Assembly (NCBI GenBank): GCA_037127315.1
Contig: JBBBDQ010001451.1
Location: 1,322,501 to 1,386,500 of the forward strand
Direction: 5' to 3'
Source of the DNA: Ascarosepion bandense
Lineage: Eukaryota > Mollusca > Cephalopoda > Sepiida > Sepiidae
Length of the DNA: 64,000 nucleotides
Shown: positions 13,973-22,678 of the stretch, piece after piece
How the letters are laid out: each line of letters starts with the position of its first letter
Numbering within the stretch: position 1 is the first letter of the stretch
Position numbers and translations under genes: made by a program
Notes under the pieces: generated by a model
What the model was told of the DNA's origin: nothing
Database searches by the model: none
The model's input: the letters and a program-made list of their open reading frames with translations, nothing else

Positions 13973-14565
13973 TTAAACATCAAACAGAGAAAGATATCAT
14001 TTGGTTCTTCGTAGGCGAGAAAAACAAAAGTGACCAAGATAAGAATATTAACAGGAGAAATGACAGATGGTTATGTACAGAATCTCGATAGTTCCAAGGA
14101 GAATGCATACCAAGCTTTTTTCAGCTCTCATGATTTAGGGGGTTATCTGCAATAAAAGAATTGCGATGCCTCTTCACATTTTCTAAAAGGTTATCGAGTA
14201 AACTCTGTTGCCTACAAAGATGTTCTGGAAACAGTGATTAAGACATGGATCGACAAATGGATCGCAAAGAAAAACCTTTGTGTTTCAACAAACTCGGTAC
14301 ACAAAGCTGAAATAACGCCGAAATAAATGTCGGAATTTTTTTATGATCAAATATCTCCGAACCTTTGACCTCCCAGCTCCCACTTGGATCGTTGTGTATG
14401 ATGCGTAGTTGAGAAAGCGGTTAACGAGCATCCTCATAATGCTAAATAGTCTCTAAAAGCCTCCATAGTCAGAGTAATGTGAACATGAACAGAGACCACT
14501 TAATAATAGAATGTAGGCGATTCATATCAGCAGCCATCGAAGCTGAAGGAGACTTGATCGAATAA
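13973..14565 (+). pseudogene. mariner-family transposase C-terminal half, decayed
   Basis: Reading across several frames recovers the order of mariner transposase landmarks: NRRNDRWLC, a region like VPxxMHTK, a segment resembling LETVIKTWIDK, a damaged QQDS motif, a PPSSPDL-like region, HPHNxK, and a final IEAEGDLIE followed by TAA at 14563-14565. The first catalytic Asp is Gly, the second lies in a deletion, and there are several in-frame stops. Mariner transposases are cut-and-paste enzymes of about 345 residues with a D,D,D triad; only the C-terminal part remains and it cannot be active. No 3' inverted terminal repeat was recognised downstream. The N-terminal DNA-binding half is absent, apparently replaced by the repeat array. 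Confidence 0.85.
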
Positions 14566-14714
14566 CATTACCAAACAATATGTTTATTCTTATCTTTGAA
14601 ACTTTTACATTAAAAAGACATCATTATCTGTTTCTAAGAGTCATTTTTGAGTAAGTATAAATCTTTCCTCAAATCCTTTACGGTTCCTATATATATATAT
14701 ATATGTATATATAT
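14566..14714. other. AT-rich spacer ending in (TA)n
   Basis: No coding signal seen. It ends in a TA dinucleotide run at about 14690-14714. Confidence 0.6.
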
Positions 14715-14845
14715 ACACGAAAAATCAAAAGTGAGCCAAAACCTACCGCGGTTTCACACTACGGATCGTCAGGGAAAAGGCTTTTCCCTGACGATCCGTA
14801 GCGTGAAACCGCGGTAGGTTTTGGCTCACTTTAAATTTTTTGTGT
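14715..14845. repeat. Long near-perfect palindrome (hairpin element)
   Basis: Two arms of about 50-65 bases facing each other around position 14780. The core 'gtgagccaaaacctaccgcg' at 14731-14750 is mirrored at 14810-14829. Mismatches are few and the spacer is about one base, so the single strand would form a stem of at least 50 bp. It lies directly against a (TA)n tract, like the other foldback repeats in this window. No coding capacity. Confidence 0.9.
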
Positions 14846-15110
14846 GTTTTTGCTCTACTATTGTATTTTAGTACTTTCGTATCGAGCACTTTTCTTGTGT
14901 TTGGTTCCGGTTGGGGTTTTTTCTTTACTGCGGAATCTTGAATGTTTTGTTCTTGTTCCGCTGGTTTCTTTTTTTACTCCCCCCATTTATCCGACGACTT
15001 AGTACGCCGGATTGTAACGGATTTAGGTTCTGTTTGTTAATGGTTTTTTCGAGAGTTTATATTGGCATAAATTTACGGAGTGCATTCTTACAGAGTCTAA
15101 GTAGTTATTA
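14838..15110 (-). repeat. Dispersed repeat, related to 41845-42360
   Basis: The T-rich sequence beginning 'tttgctcta' resembles, in reverse complement, the paired repeat units at 41845-42040 and 42130-42360. It also ends at a (TA)n tract (15115-15165). ORFs across it are low-complexity and not credible as protein. Confidence 0.5.
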
Positions 15111-15112
15111 TT

Positions 15113-15114
<2 letters not shown>

Positions 15115-15165
<51 letters not shown>
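15115..15165. repeat. (TA)n microsatellite
   Basis: About 50 bases of TA dinucleotide. Overlapping ORFs with runs of Ile-Tyr are artefacts of this tract. Confidence 0.95.
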
Positions 15166-15168
<3 letters not shown>

Positions 15169-15319
15169 GAACTCTCCCGTCGATTTCGACGTATGAGTGT
15201 ATAACAACTGTTAGACTACCACAAAAAGAATTATTTAAAGTGGTGAAGGCTTGTGTATCACCATCCACACTTTTTGGAACTGCTGATAACAAACAATCGG
15301 CGTAGAAGTCTGCCACAGA

Positions 15320-15500
15320 TCGCATGAACAACAGACCTCAGTTATTTAACCCATAACTGGAGGAAAGGGACGGATTACTACCCTTCCCAAGGGTACCAGT
15401 GCTTAAGTGAATGCAAAGTGTTCGACTGGAATTGAAACTCTGCTCACCGATTTGCCCCTCCGAGCGGACATCATCTGCACGACAACGCACATCTGTCAAT
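15320..15500 (-). repeat. SINE body, 5S-headed variant
   Basis: On the minus strand this continues directly from the 5S-like head (15501-15620). It contains the tRNA-type start (tgcgttgt), a B-box-like region, and the conserved SINE body with 'cattcactta' and 'cccttgggaa', ending in 'gttatgggttaaataac'. The same body occurs at 28480, 37390, 44925, 49483 and 63826. RNA polymerase III would transcribe such an element; movement would depend on a LINE. Confidence 0.85.
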
Positions 15501-15619
15501 AACGCTTACAGGACCTGGTATTCCCAAGCGGTCACCCATCTAAGTACTGACCAGGCTCAACGTTACTTAAATTCAGTGATCGAGCGAGAACCGGTGTATT
15601 CAACGTGATATGACCGTAA

Positions 15620-15620
<1 letters not shown>
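15501..15620 (-). rRNA. 5S rRNA-like sequence forming the head of a SINE (pseudogene)
   Basis: A 120-base minus-strand match to metazoan 5S rRNA. Recognisable parts are the 5' region with 'catatcacgttgaatacacc', the internal control segment 'gttgagcctggtcagtac', and the 3' end 'ggtcctgtaagcgtt'. Substitutions relative to the usual 5S (for example ggtcat for ggccat near the 5' end) and direct fusion to a SINE body show a retroposed, SINE-associated copy and not a ribosomal array gene. It ends at a (TA)n tract on the 5' side. Confidence 0.88.

Positions 15621-15623
<3 letters not shown>

Positions 15624-15672
<49 letters not shown>
15624..15672. repeat. (TA)n microsatellite
   Basis: About 48 bases of TA dinucleotide between the 5S-SINE and the hammerhead-like repeat. 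Confidence 0.95.
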
Positions 15673-15674
<2 letters not shown>

Positions 15675-15800
15675 GGTTGTTACAATGTTTTTAAATTCAT
15701 AGTATTACTACACAAAAATTTTTCATGTTTCGAAGCCATCCCATTATGTTTTTGGCTTCTTCCTCAGGTGAATGTTTAGAAAAGAGATTTTTTTTTCTAA
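15673..15800 (-). ncRNA. Hammerhead-like motif in a (TA)n-bounded repeat
   Basis: On the minus strand, CTGAGGA (15761-15767) is followed by one extra base, then GAAGCC and, after a loop, GGCTTC, then GAAAC (15727-15731). After GAAA the strand can fold into a long ACAUGAAAAA/UUUUUGUGU helix III followed by A as a possible cleavage nucleotide. Helix I pairing is only partial and there is one extra base after the CUGANGA box, so activity is doubtful. The sequence near 15673 ('aatggttgttacaatgtttt') recurs at about 21990. Confidence 0.5.
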
Positions 15801-15811
15801 AACATCAAATA

Positions 15812-16040
15812 ATTCTTTTATTGCAGATAACCCCCTAAATCATGAGAGCTGAAAAAAGCTTGGTATACATTCTCCTTGGAACTTTCGAGATTCTGTACAT
15901 AACCATCTGTCATTTCTCCTGTTAATTTTCTTATCTTGGTCACTTTTGTTTTTCTCGCCTACGAAGAACCAAATGATATCCTTCTCTGTTTGATGTTTAA
16001 GCTTGTTTTGGAGCCTCTTAGATCTGATTAAGCAATTTTT
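15812..16040 (-). pseudogene. Inverted mariner fragment with a single 48-bp unit
   Basis: The minus strand reads CLIRSKRLQNKL, then KHQTEKDIIWFF through NRRNDRWLC, to the same TGA stop as the copies at 12273 and 13973. It shares their V-G-E-K loss of the catalytic Asp. Only one repeat unit precedes it; the sequence upstream on the minus strand (16041-16109) is not recognisably mariner. It is either a partial unexpanded copy or a fragment excised from the array end. An ORF of 89 codons spans it but is not a working protein. Confidence 0.85.
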
Positions 16041-16216
16041 CATGGATGACGACAAACTATCGCGCAGGTACCAATTACTTTCCGTATGTCTGATTAGGAT
16101 CGATCCCATCCACAGTGGTACGTTTGGTAGCCTTTAAGCAGCACTTAAAAGAAAAAAGTCATATTGATTTGGCCAGATTCTGGGAAATAAGATGTGTCAA
16201 TTTGATTCCAGTTTCC

Positions 16217-16740
16217 TCTCAGAGATCCGAAGGTGAATTGACATGGCAAAGGGCGCGTTCCAGAAGCTGAGTAGTGTATTAAGAGACTAGAAACAAAGAA
16301 AAAGGTACTGGATTGCTATGTGATGTCCGTTCTTCAATATGGCAGTGAATGTTGGACATCATAATCGAAGCTAAAGAAAAGACTTCAAGCAACTGAAATG
16401 TGGTTCTACAGAAGGGTGCTCCGGATATCATGGATCATCAGTGATGAGGTTTAGGAAATAATGGAAACAAAAAGGAAATTAATACTGAGCATCAGAAAGA
16501 GACAACTAAAGTTTCTGGGGCATACAATGAGGAAGGAGGGTTTGAAGAACCTGATACTAACAGGCCAGATAAAAGGAAAAGAGACAGGGGAAAGCATCGG
16601 ATAACATATTTGAAAGGCCTGAGCAAATGGATGACAATGGTGTAACAGGAGAAAGCGTGCCAAGAGCAACCAGGGATAGGGAGACGTGGAAAGCCATGAT
16701 CGTCTGTTTTGAAAGGACAGGGCACATAGAAGAAGATTAT
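16217..16740 (+). pseudogene. LINE-A 3' end (C-terminal reverse transcriptase region)
   Basis: Frameshifted remains of the C-terminal part of an endonuclease/reverse-transcriptase LINE. Recoverable pieces read like MAKGAFQKLS, a YGSECWT-type segment, an EMWFYRRVLRIS segment, KRQLKFLGH, and RATRDRETWKAMI near the end. It ends in 'gcacatagaagaagat', the GAA-rich tail seen at 23753, 36165 and 37270. It is 5'-truncated at about 16217. I call this family LINE-A because I cannot place the clade with certainty. Confidence 0.8.
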
Positions 16741-17278
16741 GTGAAAACACAAATGATACAATTGCAGTATAAACAAGTGAACGCTGTATCACTTCTTCCA
16801 AAGACTGATGGCAGGTATAGAACATAACGTCCGGTGTAAAATCATGACATGTTGCCTGAACATTTTATTGAACATATTGGGTTTGTCAGGATGATGTTTG
16901 CAGGTAATATAAAAGCAATTACCCTGTTACCCGATGTGTCAGATGAAAGAAATGCTGTGTACAGTGAATGTCCATTAGATTTGATTCGATTCTTGTAGCA
17001 GCTGAAAAATTCTCTTTGTTTCTCTTCTTCTTATACTTTCTCTCTATGTTTCCCTTTTATCCCCCTCACTGTATTATCTTTTATTTATTTCGTGATTTTT
17101 CTTTTATCCTTCTTCTCTTTTTTTCCTTTTCTTTTCTTCACAGCTTTACGTTGTTTTTTTTTCTTTGTTTCTCTTTTATTGTTTTCTTTCTCTCCAAATC
17201 TCTTTCTTTCTTTCTTTCTTTCATGATTATTGAGTAGAATGTTATATTTAGACAATTTTCTTCTGTGCATACGTGTAG

Positions 17279-17310
<32 letters not shown>

Positions 17311-17334
17311 GTGCATACGTATAGATATGTATAT
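16741..17334. other. Non-coding stretch with pyrimidine-rich tract and (TA)n
   Basis: No gene recognised. Positions 17010-17225 are strongly T/C-rich on the plus strand, giving low-complexity ORFs on both strands. A TA/GTATA microsatellite lies at about 17280-17312 just before the Tc1-like element. Confidence 0.6.
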
Positions 17335-18815
17335 ACACTCCTGATCAAAATTTTAAGACCACTTAAAAATCATTAAAAAGAAATGTTTTTTTTACGGATA
17401 GATTTTAAATTTCTACCACTTAAGGTTACCAATACTACAATCTAAAAGGTTATGGAAACAGAAAGCTACATTCCAAACATTTTATTTAGAAATTTACATG
17501 TTTTTAAAATGAGGCGATTTACACATGATCAAAATTATAAGACCAGACAAAAATTCTACGAAATTGTACAAAAAGTGTATGAAAACATTTAACAACTAAA
17601 TTTAATAATGAGTTCTACATCCACTGCTTTTGATGACTTCAAAAATTCTGTCGGGCATGCTATAAATAAGCGTTTCCATTAAGGTGCGGGGGATGTTGCT
17701 CCAGCTTCTGAAGAGGCTTCACGAAGTTCATTTTTTGTTGAATATTGTTTGCCATTTTGATAAACATCTCTTGTCATCCATCGTCAAACATTTTCAATTG
17801 GGTTCAAATCTGGTGAGCATGCAGGATATCCCAAGAGATGGATCCCATTTTCCTGTAGAAAGGTCAAGGTCCGTCTTGCAGCATGGATTGCAGCATTATT
17901 CTGTTGGAATAACCATCCATCCACACACAAACGATGGCCCTCCATCATCAATGATGCTTTTTGTAGCATGCTAACATAACCAGCCGCTGTTTGACAACCC
18001 TGCACCATCTGGAGCTTCATCGTCCCTCTGTAAGAAAAGGAACCCCATACCATTAGGGACCCTCCACCTCTATGACGTGTGGAGAAAATTTCAGGAGGCA
18101 TATTTTTGTTATGCCAATATCGTTGGAAGCCATCAGGACCATTTAGATTGAATTTTTTCTCATCAGAAAACAGGACTTTCTTCCACTTCCCAACGTCCCA
18201 TGTTTGGTATTCACAACCAAAATTTAAGCGGTTCACCTTGTGACGTGGAAGCAGCCGAGGAATTTGTTTACGCTTTTTATTTAACATGCCTTTTTGTCGT
18301 AGGTGTCGTCTGATGGTTACGTGAATGCAATCAGCATCTGTGACTGCCTTAATTTGACTAGAAGAAAGTCCCCTCTCTTTCATAACAACCCGTCTTATTC
18401 TCTTACACAATGCAGGAGAAATTTTTGGGGGCCTACCAGAGGATTTTGCTTTTCGATAATTCTCACTGTTCTTTAGAAAGTTGCAAATCACAGTTTTACT
18501 GCGATTTACCTTAGCTGCGATCGCCCGCTGTGAAAAACCTTGCTTACGGAATTCTAGAATTCGGGAACACTCAACTTTGGTATGTTTGCTTGCTTTAGGC
18601 ATGGTAACACCTTTACGCAGTGATTGCTAATCTCTAACTGAACTAAAAACATTGGAATTAACATAGATCTAACAATTTATACCCCTGGTCTTATAATTTT
18701 GATGATGCGGAAATTGCCTCATTTTATAAAAATGTAAATTTCTAAATAAAATGTTTGGAATGCAGCTTTTTGTTTCCATAACCTTTTAGATTGTAGTAAT
18801 GGTAACCTTAAGTGG
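17335..18815 (-). mobile_element. Tc1-like DNA transposon, interrupted at its right TIR
   Basis: Left terminal inverted repeat of roughly 200 bp starts near 17336 ('cactcctgatcaaaatttta') and is mirrored at 18675-18815 (for example 'ttataattttgat' and 'aaatttctaaataaaatgtt'). The right TIR is broken at 18815 by a solo LTR and resumes at 19591-19632. The single gene (17602-18602, minus) encodes a transposase. The outermost right end is missing, cut by LINE-B sequence. Confidence 0.9.
17602..18602 (-). pseudogene. Tc1-like (DD34E) transposase, inactivated
   Basis: The first 272 residues are open from ATG at 18602. They contain an N-terminal helix-turn-helix region (about residues 12-50), a GRPP hook near 56-59, then the DDE domain: FSDEK with the first Asp at 147, and SPDLNPIEN with Glu at 270. 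The second catalytic Asp (expected at 235, in the QQDN motif) is Asn here; the spacing to Glu is 34 residues. A TGG-to-TGA change stops the frame right after NPIENV. Further along, a one-base frameshift is needed to read the C-terminus (LIYSMPDRIFEVI) to TAA at 17602. Length with these repaired would be near the usual 330-340 residues. The enzyme would cut and paste its own element; this copy cannot. Confidence 0.93.
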
Positions 18816-19590
18816 TGTATCACCCCAACGGTCCGTCCTAACAATTTTCTCCGGCGGCCAGTCTCCACGCTGTGATGTTGCCGGAAATTTGTAGAAAATG
18901 TCGGCCGGACAGCTGGGGGTACAAGATTGACTATAAGGAACGAACTTCCACAACTTGGATGAGTTGAAAAGGATGCTTTATTCGTTTAGAGTTAGCCTTG
19001 TCGGTTGGGGCAGGCAAATGTGACACACAGCTCCAACTATAATTAATGGAGATCAACAAATCCAAACTGAACGAAACAAGACGAACGGAGATTCTTCATT
19101 CAAGCTCGCACCCGGCGGACTCCCCTTCACTTCACTCGTCTTAACTGCCTTAACTTCCTTGACTCGGAAAAAATACCTGAATTTATTTAAAATTGACCGG
19201 AAACCCGGAAATCCGGAATTGCTTTAGACCACCGGTGACAAACACCGGCGACTGTAAGTCTGAAATTTCAGTTATCTTTTTTTTTTAATCTTAATAAGGC
19301 TTCCGCCGGAAAAGGCTTAATGTGTGGTCAAGATACAGTAAAGGACAGCCTTTGACCGGGTCATAGAAAACCTACCTAGTGAACTTTTCTGAACTTTATC
19401 TCTTTATCACTGAGTCAAACATTTACCGGAGGACAATTTTCCTCATAAAAGAAAAAGCGTTTATTTATTTATTTTTTCCTCTTCTTTTTCACTTTTGTTA
19501 AATATGTTTTTAAACTATTTTCTATTCTAATCTATTTTCTATTTTAATCTATTATAATAAAATACATATATGTCTAGTTATCGTGTCACA
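18816..19590. mobile_element. Solo LTR inserted in the Tc1-like TIR (TSD GTGG)
   Basis: A 775-bp block beginning TGTATCACC and ending GTGTCACA (TG...CA), flanked by direct repeats GTGG at 18812-18815 and 19591-19594. Removing the block and one GTGG restores 'ccttaagtggtag...tttaaaatctat', which matches the reverse complement of the left Tc1 TIR. A 4-bp target duplication suits Ty3/Gypsy-type integrases. AATAAA-like sequence near 19556 on the plus strand suggests plus orientation, but this is weak. No internal region is present. Confidence 0.85.
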
Positions 19591-19632
19591 GTGGTAGGAG
19601 TTTAAAATCTATCTGTAAAAAAAAAAAAATTA
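19591..19632 (-). mobile_element. Displaced right-TIR remnant of the Tc1-like element
   Basis: 'tttaaaatctatctgtaaaa' matches the reverse complement of the left TIR near 17385-17412. It follows the second GTGG of the LTR target duplication and is cut off in an A-run by the LINE-B 3' end. Confidence 0.8.
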
Positions 19633-19760
19633 ATCATCCCACCCCAAGCAAGGCATTCTACTGCCACTGTTGCGCAGGGGGTTACATAGGAGGAAAGTTA
19701 TGAGAATGAGTTACAGGTTATAGGGGTTTTCAGGAAGTGGACAAGTGTCAGAAAAATGTG
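19633..19760 (-). mobile_element. LINE-B 3' end fragment
   Basis: Minus-strand match to the end of LINE-B: 'aatcatcccaccccaagcaa' corresponds to the conserved 3' terminus 'ccttgcttggggtgaaatga' also seen at 24740, 41810, 43300 and 47360. The 'ctgccactgttgcgcagg' part is shared by all of them. Confidence 0.8.
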
Positions 19761-19855
19761 GATATAAAGTGAGGAATCAATTTATATATTGATTGCTCTG
19801 AAGAATTTGTCCCCCACTTTATATCCACCATATAATATATGTTGTTTTTTGTTTT
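19761..19855. repeat. Hairpin linker between two LINE-B tails
   Basis: 'gtggatataaagtg' at 19768-19781 pairs with 'cactttatatccac' at 19816-19829. It resembles the hairpin linkers 'ataaagtcggggatcggttt' between the tandem SINE copies at 37720-38080. Confidence 0.7.
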
Positions 19856-20195
19856 ATAATCATTTCACTCCTAGCAAGGCATTCTACTGCCACTGTTGAG
19901 CAGAGGGTTACATAGGAGTAAGTGATGAGAAAGAGGAGTTAGTTCTAGGGGATGTCAGGAGGTGGGTAATAGACGGATGAGAATACCGAGGATAGGGGTG
20001 GTATAGATGAAAAAAAGCTTGATAGAATGGTTGCGAGTTATTGTGATAGGAGATGTCTATTGACTTTACATTTAAATTCCTGGAGATTGTAGCTGCCGGG
20101 GAAGCAATATATGGAATGGGGATTCCACAGGTGGAAAGTGCGTGAAAAGAAGCTGTTAGAGTAGAAACTGCGATTACATTTTATTTTATTGTTGA
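19856..20195 (-). mobile_element. Second LINE-B 3' end fragment
   Basis: Longer minus-strand copy. It includes the 3' UTR match, then 'gtctattgactttacattta' and 'ctgccggggaagca', which correspond to the end of the LINE-B ORF (PDGYNLQ and FKCKVNRH region). Degenerate. Confidence 0.75.
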
Positions 20196-20543
20196 TTGAC
20201 TTTATATTATAAAGAACATATGTAATTTAAACATGAAGCCCAAAAAGATGGCTTGATTTTGATGCCATAATTTAAGATAAAATCCACGCAGACTATTTTA
20301 ACATTTGATCAGTATAATTGTAATATTCACATCATTAATACAGGTGATCATGCATCATAGTAATGTTCATTTTACTGTCCAGAGATCATATGACAAGGAA
20401 AAATGACAATAAAACTATCTGATTAACGCGGCGAATTCGAGAAATCGACACAGAGTGATATTAGGGGATGTTAAAAGAATTAAAATTTAGTTCGATGACA
20501 TATTTTACAGCCACTCATACTCCAGCCAAAATAATGGTCTTAC
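20196..20543. other. Unassigned AT-rich stretch
   Basis: No gene, repeat boundary or RNA recognised. Confidence 0.5.
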
Positions 20544-20547
20544 TACC

Positions 20548-21021
20548 TGTTATATATCGCCGTACGACGACAAAACAACAAACACGCATATATAAAAATA
20601 TAAGGTTATATTTTTATTAATGACGACGAACCGTGTGGAATAGAGAACAGGAGAGGGTGAGAGGCACATAGAATGGGTTGACGGGAGTGTAGTCTTGCCG
20701 TGGTGTTTGTCTGCTTCCACTGGCCGTTCTCTGCTGGCGAATCCGTGTGTCGAGGTCATTTTATAGTCTCTAGAACCGGGACTTTCCTTCCGGTTTTGCC
20801 TCGCCCACGCAACGCCCACGTAATTCTAAGAGACACCTGATCTGTTTGCCTCTGTAGCCATTTCCGCCGCTGTCGGAAATAAGGTCAAAATGACATCCGC
20901 TCCGGCCTCGACAGGATGTATTTCACAAACACCTGTCTTGTCGCTTCGCCGCCCCCTTCACGGATGGAAAACACCATCGCTTGCATCACTTCCTCGGGTG
21001 GGGCCAGATTGTTATATTACA
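20548..21021 (-). mobile_element. Solo LTR, minus orientation (TSD TACC)
   Basis: A 474-bp block whose minus strand begins TGTAATATAACA and ends ATATATAACA, flanked by TACC at 20544-20547 and 21022-21025. Minus-strand 'ctataaaatgacc' (about 20756-20768) is a plausible TATA box and 'aataaaaa' near 20615 a plausible polyadenylation signal, in the order expected of U3-R-U5. It is more GC-rich than its surroundings. ORFs on both strands are incidental. Confidence 0.8.
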
Positions 21022-21167
21022 TACCTTTCCAGGGTGTTTACCTTTCGTTTTCCTTGCACGTATTGTACAATAAAAATCAATTATTTTTACAGTATATTGG
21101 ACACCAAAGCAAATATCGAATTTGCCCATATATATATAGTGGTACACATACGCACATATACATATAT
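21022..21167. other. AT-rich spacer
   Basis: Contains short TA/CATA runs; nothing coding seen. Confidence 0.5.
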
Positions 21168-21380
21168 ATTGTATCATGGAATGAAGAGATAAACAGAGAA
21201 ATGTATATAAACTACTTTATTAACAGAATGGTACAACCAAGATGTAAATACAATATTTAGTCTCTCGCAGTAGTAAGTGTTACTTTCCATGATAATGACA
21301 ACATTCCCCGTGCTAAGAGCACATTGTCTCTTATACATCCGGGCGACTGGATGTCACAAGATACGAACCACGACACAACA
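21168..21380 (-). mobile_element. Short solo LTR, same family as 34089-34287
   Basis: Minus strand starts TGTTGTGTCG and ends GATACAAT, with 'gtgacatcc', 'cggatgtataagagacaatg', and 'ctgttaataaagtag' in the same order as the 34-kb copy. A TATA-like box and an AATAAA signal are thus placed as in an LTR. TATAT flanks both sides, but in TA-rich DNA that is weak evidence of a target duplication. TGTTG ends would fit a BEL/Pao-type LTR, by inference. Confidence 0.7.
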
Positions 21381-21479
21381 TATATATAAAGAGAGAAAAT
21401 CTTAGAGCCGTTCGAACATTTGCTTTTAACTATTTTCACCGCTTCAAAGCAGACTTTTACTTAAAACTGATTAAAATAC

Positions 21480-21532
<53 letters not shown>
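21480..21532. repeat. (TA)n microsatellite
   Basis: About 50 bases of TA repeats. The adjoining repeat at 21535 also borders a TA tract in its other copy (30222). Confidence 0.95.
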
Positions 21533-21534
<2 letters not shown>

Positions 21535-21535
<1 letters not shown>

Positions 21536-21700
21536 TATCGAGGCAGCAAGTAATTTTCTAAACATACGCTGTTAAATATAAGAGACAATGAATGTCTATT
21601 ATGTTTAATCATGAGCCGTTCTAAAAGTCGTATTTTTGCTTTAATTTAAGTTGAAAATAAAGACAAAAATTCTCCAACATTTGGATAATTATTTATTGGT
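21535..21700 (+). repeat. Foldback-family half element (copy at 29862-30225)
   Basis: 'atcgaggcagcaagta', 'gagacaatgaatgtctatta' and 'tttaatcatgagccgttcta' are shared with the inverted arms around 29862-30225. Only one arm seems present here. Confidence 0.75.
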
Positions 21701-21946
21701 TTTCTTCTATATATATCCACCTGCCTGAATATTCGAGTAAGCTTGGAAGGGAAATATATATCTTCCTGTAGAGTTCGAAACTGCGGCTGCCGTATACCTG
21801 AGGAGAAACCATCATAAGATCTGACACGTCATGGAAGATTTTTTTATTCAACAAATTTGAATTAAGCTGGAAATACGTAAGTTCCTGATTTACCACAAAA
21901 TCCATACCCTCAGGTATACGAGAGTTGCGTGTTTGAACCCTATAAT

Positions 21947-21952
<6 letters not shown>
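21700..21952 (+). repeat. Dispersed repeat X, first copy
   Basis: Shared with 22862-23065: 'atccacctgc', 'gaatattcgag', 'cgtatacctgagga', 'cataagatctgaca', 'attcaacaaatt'. Contains GAAAC and CTGAGGA boxes in the reverse of the usual hammerhead order, which I could not fold into a convincing ribozyme. Bounded by (TA)n at 21953-21987. Confidence 0.75.

Positions 21953-21987
<35 letters not shown>
21953..21987. repeat. (TA)n microsatellite
   Basis: TA run followed by 'ctgtaatggttgttacaatg', the same junction sequence found after the tract at 15624. Confidence 0.95.
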
Positions 21988-21989
<2 letters not shown>

Positions 21990-22065
21990 TGTAATGGTTG
22001 TTACAATGTTTTTAGTTACAATATTATTAGTTTCTTAGTTACAATATTAACAATTCTTAGTTACA

Positions 22066-22098
<33 letters not shown>

Positions 22099-22104
22099 GT
22101 TTAT

Positions 22105-22545
22105 AATATGTTCAAATTATCATCTTCTACAAAGTGTACATATTGTTTCGACATTGAAAGGACAATGTCTCATCAGGTAGTGGGAAAAGAAATGGAAATT
22201 CTTTTTCTTATATTTGGCGAATTATGTGTAAGATGTAGGTTGGGTAGAAAATGGAAAATTAGGGAAGGGATAGAGGATATACATGATTAATGGACGTGTT
22301 GAAAATGTTATAGAAATATTTAACATTAGAAGATAAGGTATGCTCCTTTACAGCTGTTATGGTCAGTTCTTTGGGTTTAATAAAAGGAAAAAATAAAGAA
22401 ATGTATATGAGATGGGAGGAGTCGTGTGTAAGATATAGGTAGGGTTGGAAATGGAAAATTAGGTTTGTAAGTTGCCAGTTAGAATTTAAACGAAAAGAAA
22501 GAAAGAATGTACACTTTGTAGTAGATGATAATTTGTACATGTTCT
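22105..22545. repeat. Foldback repeat carrying a hammerhead motif
   Basis: 'caaattatcatcttctacaa' and 'agtgtaca' near 22110-22140 are mirrored by 'tgtacactttgtagtagatg' and 'ataattt' near 22505-22540. The hammerhead core lies at the left inner edge. The interior has two direct repeats ('ttatgtgtaagatgtaggt' and 'cgtgtgtaagatataggta'). No coding capacity beyond short ORFs. Confidence 0.75.
22120..22183 (-). ncRNA. Hammerhead ribozyme motif (type I-like), minus strand
   Basis: Minus-strand order: helix I strand CCACTAC (22177-22183), CTGATGA (22170-22176), helix II GACATTG / CAATGTC with a UCCUUU loop, GAAA (ending near 22146), then helix III ACAA / UUGU enclosing a short loop, then A as the cleavage nucleotide at 22128. 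Core residues are canonical. The 3' strand of helix I reads GAAG, so pairing with CACTAC is poor; the sister arm at 22505 keeps GTAGTAG, which would pair better. Likely once active; present activity uncertain. Confidence 0.75.
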
Positions 22546-22665
22546 AAACTATGGTTTATAAGAAATATTCACAGATCTATTTTATATCGAGCACTGTTTT
22601 AAATTAACGTTTTGAACGTTGTCAATTTTTCTTCGTTCCTTATACATTTGGATATATATTTATAT
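22545..22665 (+). repeat. Tail repeat of the hammerhead family, ending near (TA)n
   Basis: 'acatgttctaa', 'aatattcacag', 'atcgagcactgttttaaatt' and 'ttcttcgttccttat' are shared, in order, with 31365-31480 and 40268-40395. All three copies end in 'ggatatata'. Confidence 0.85.
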
Positions 22666-22678
22666 TATTGTTATTATT

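Noticed and set aside
14911..15331. Overlapping ORFs on both strands with Ile-Tyr runs
   Set aside because: They are produced by the (TA)n tract; the same holds for ORFs at 17085, 29981, 39862, 42021, 54900 and 59126.
15501..15620. Functional 5S rRNA gene
   Set aside because: It carries substitutions and is fused directly to a SINE body; real 5S genes are usually in tandem arrays.
16451..16825. Minus-strand ORFs opposite LINE-A
   Set aside because: Antisense shadows of the reverse-transcriptase remnant; also 24741-25427 (plus) and 34667-35109 (minus).
21790..21830. GAAAC...CTGAGGA boxes in repeat X as a hammerhead
   Set aside because: The boxes occur in circularly permuted order and I found no convincing helix II or helix I.
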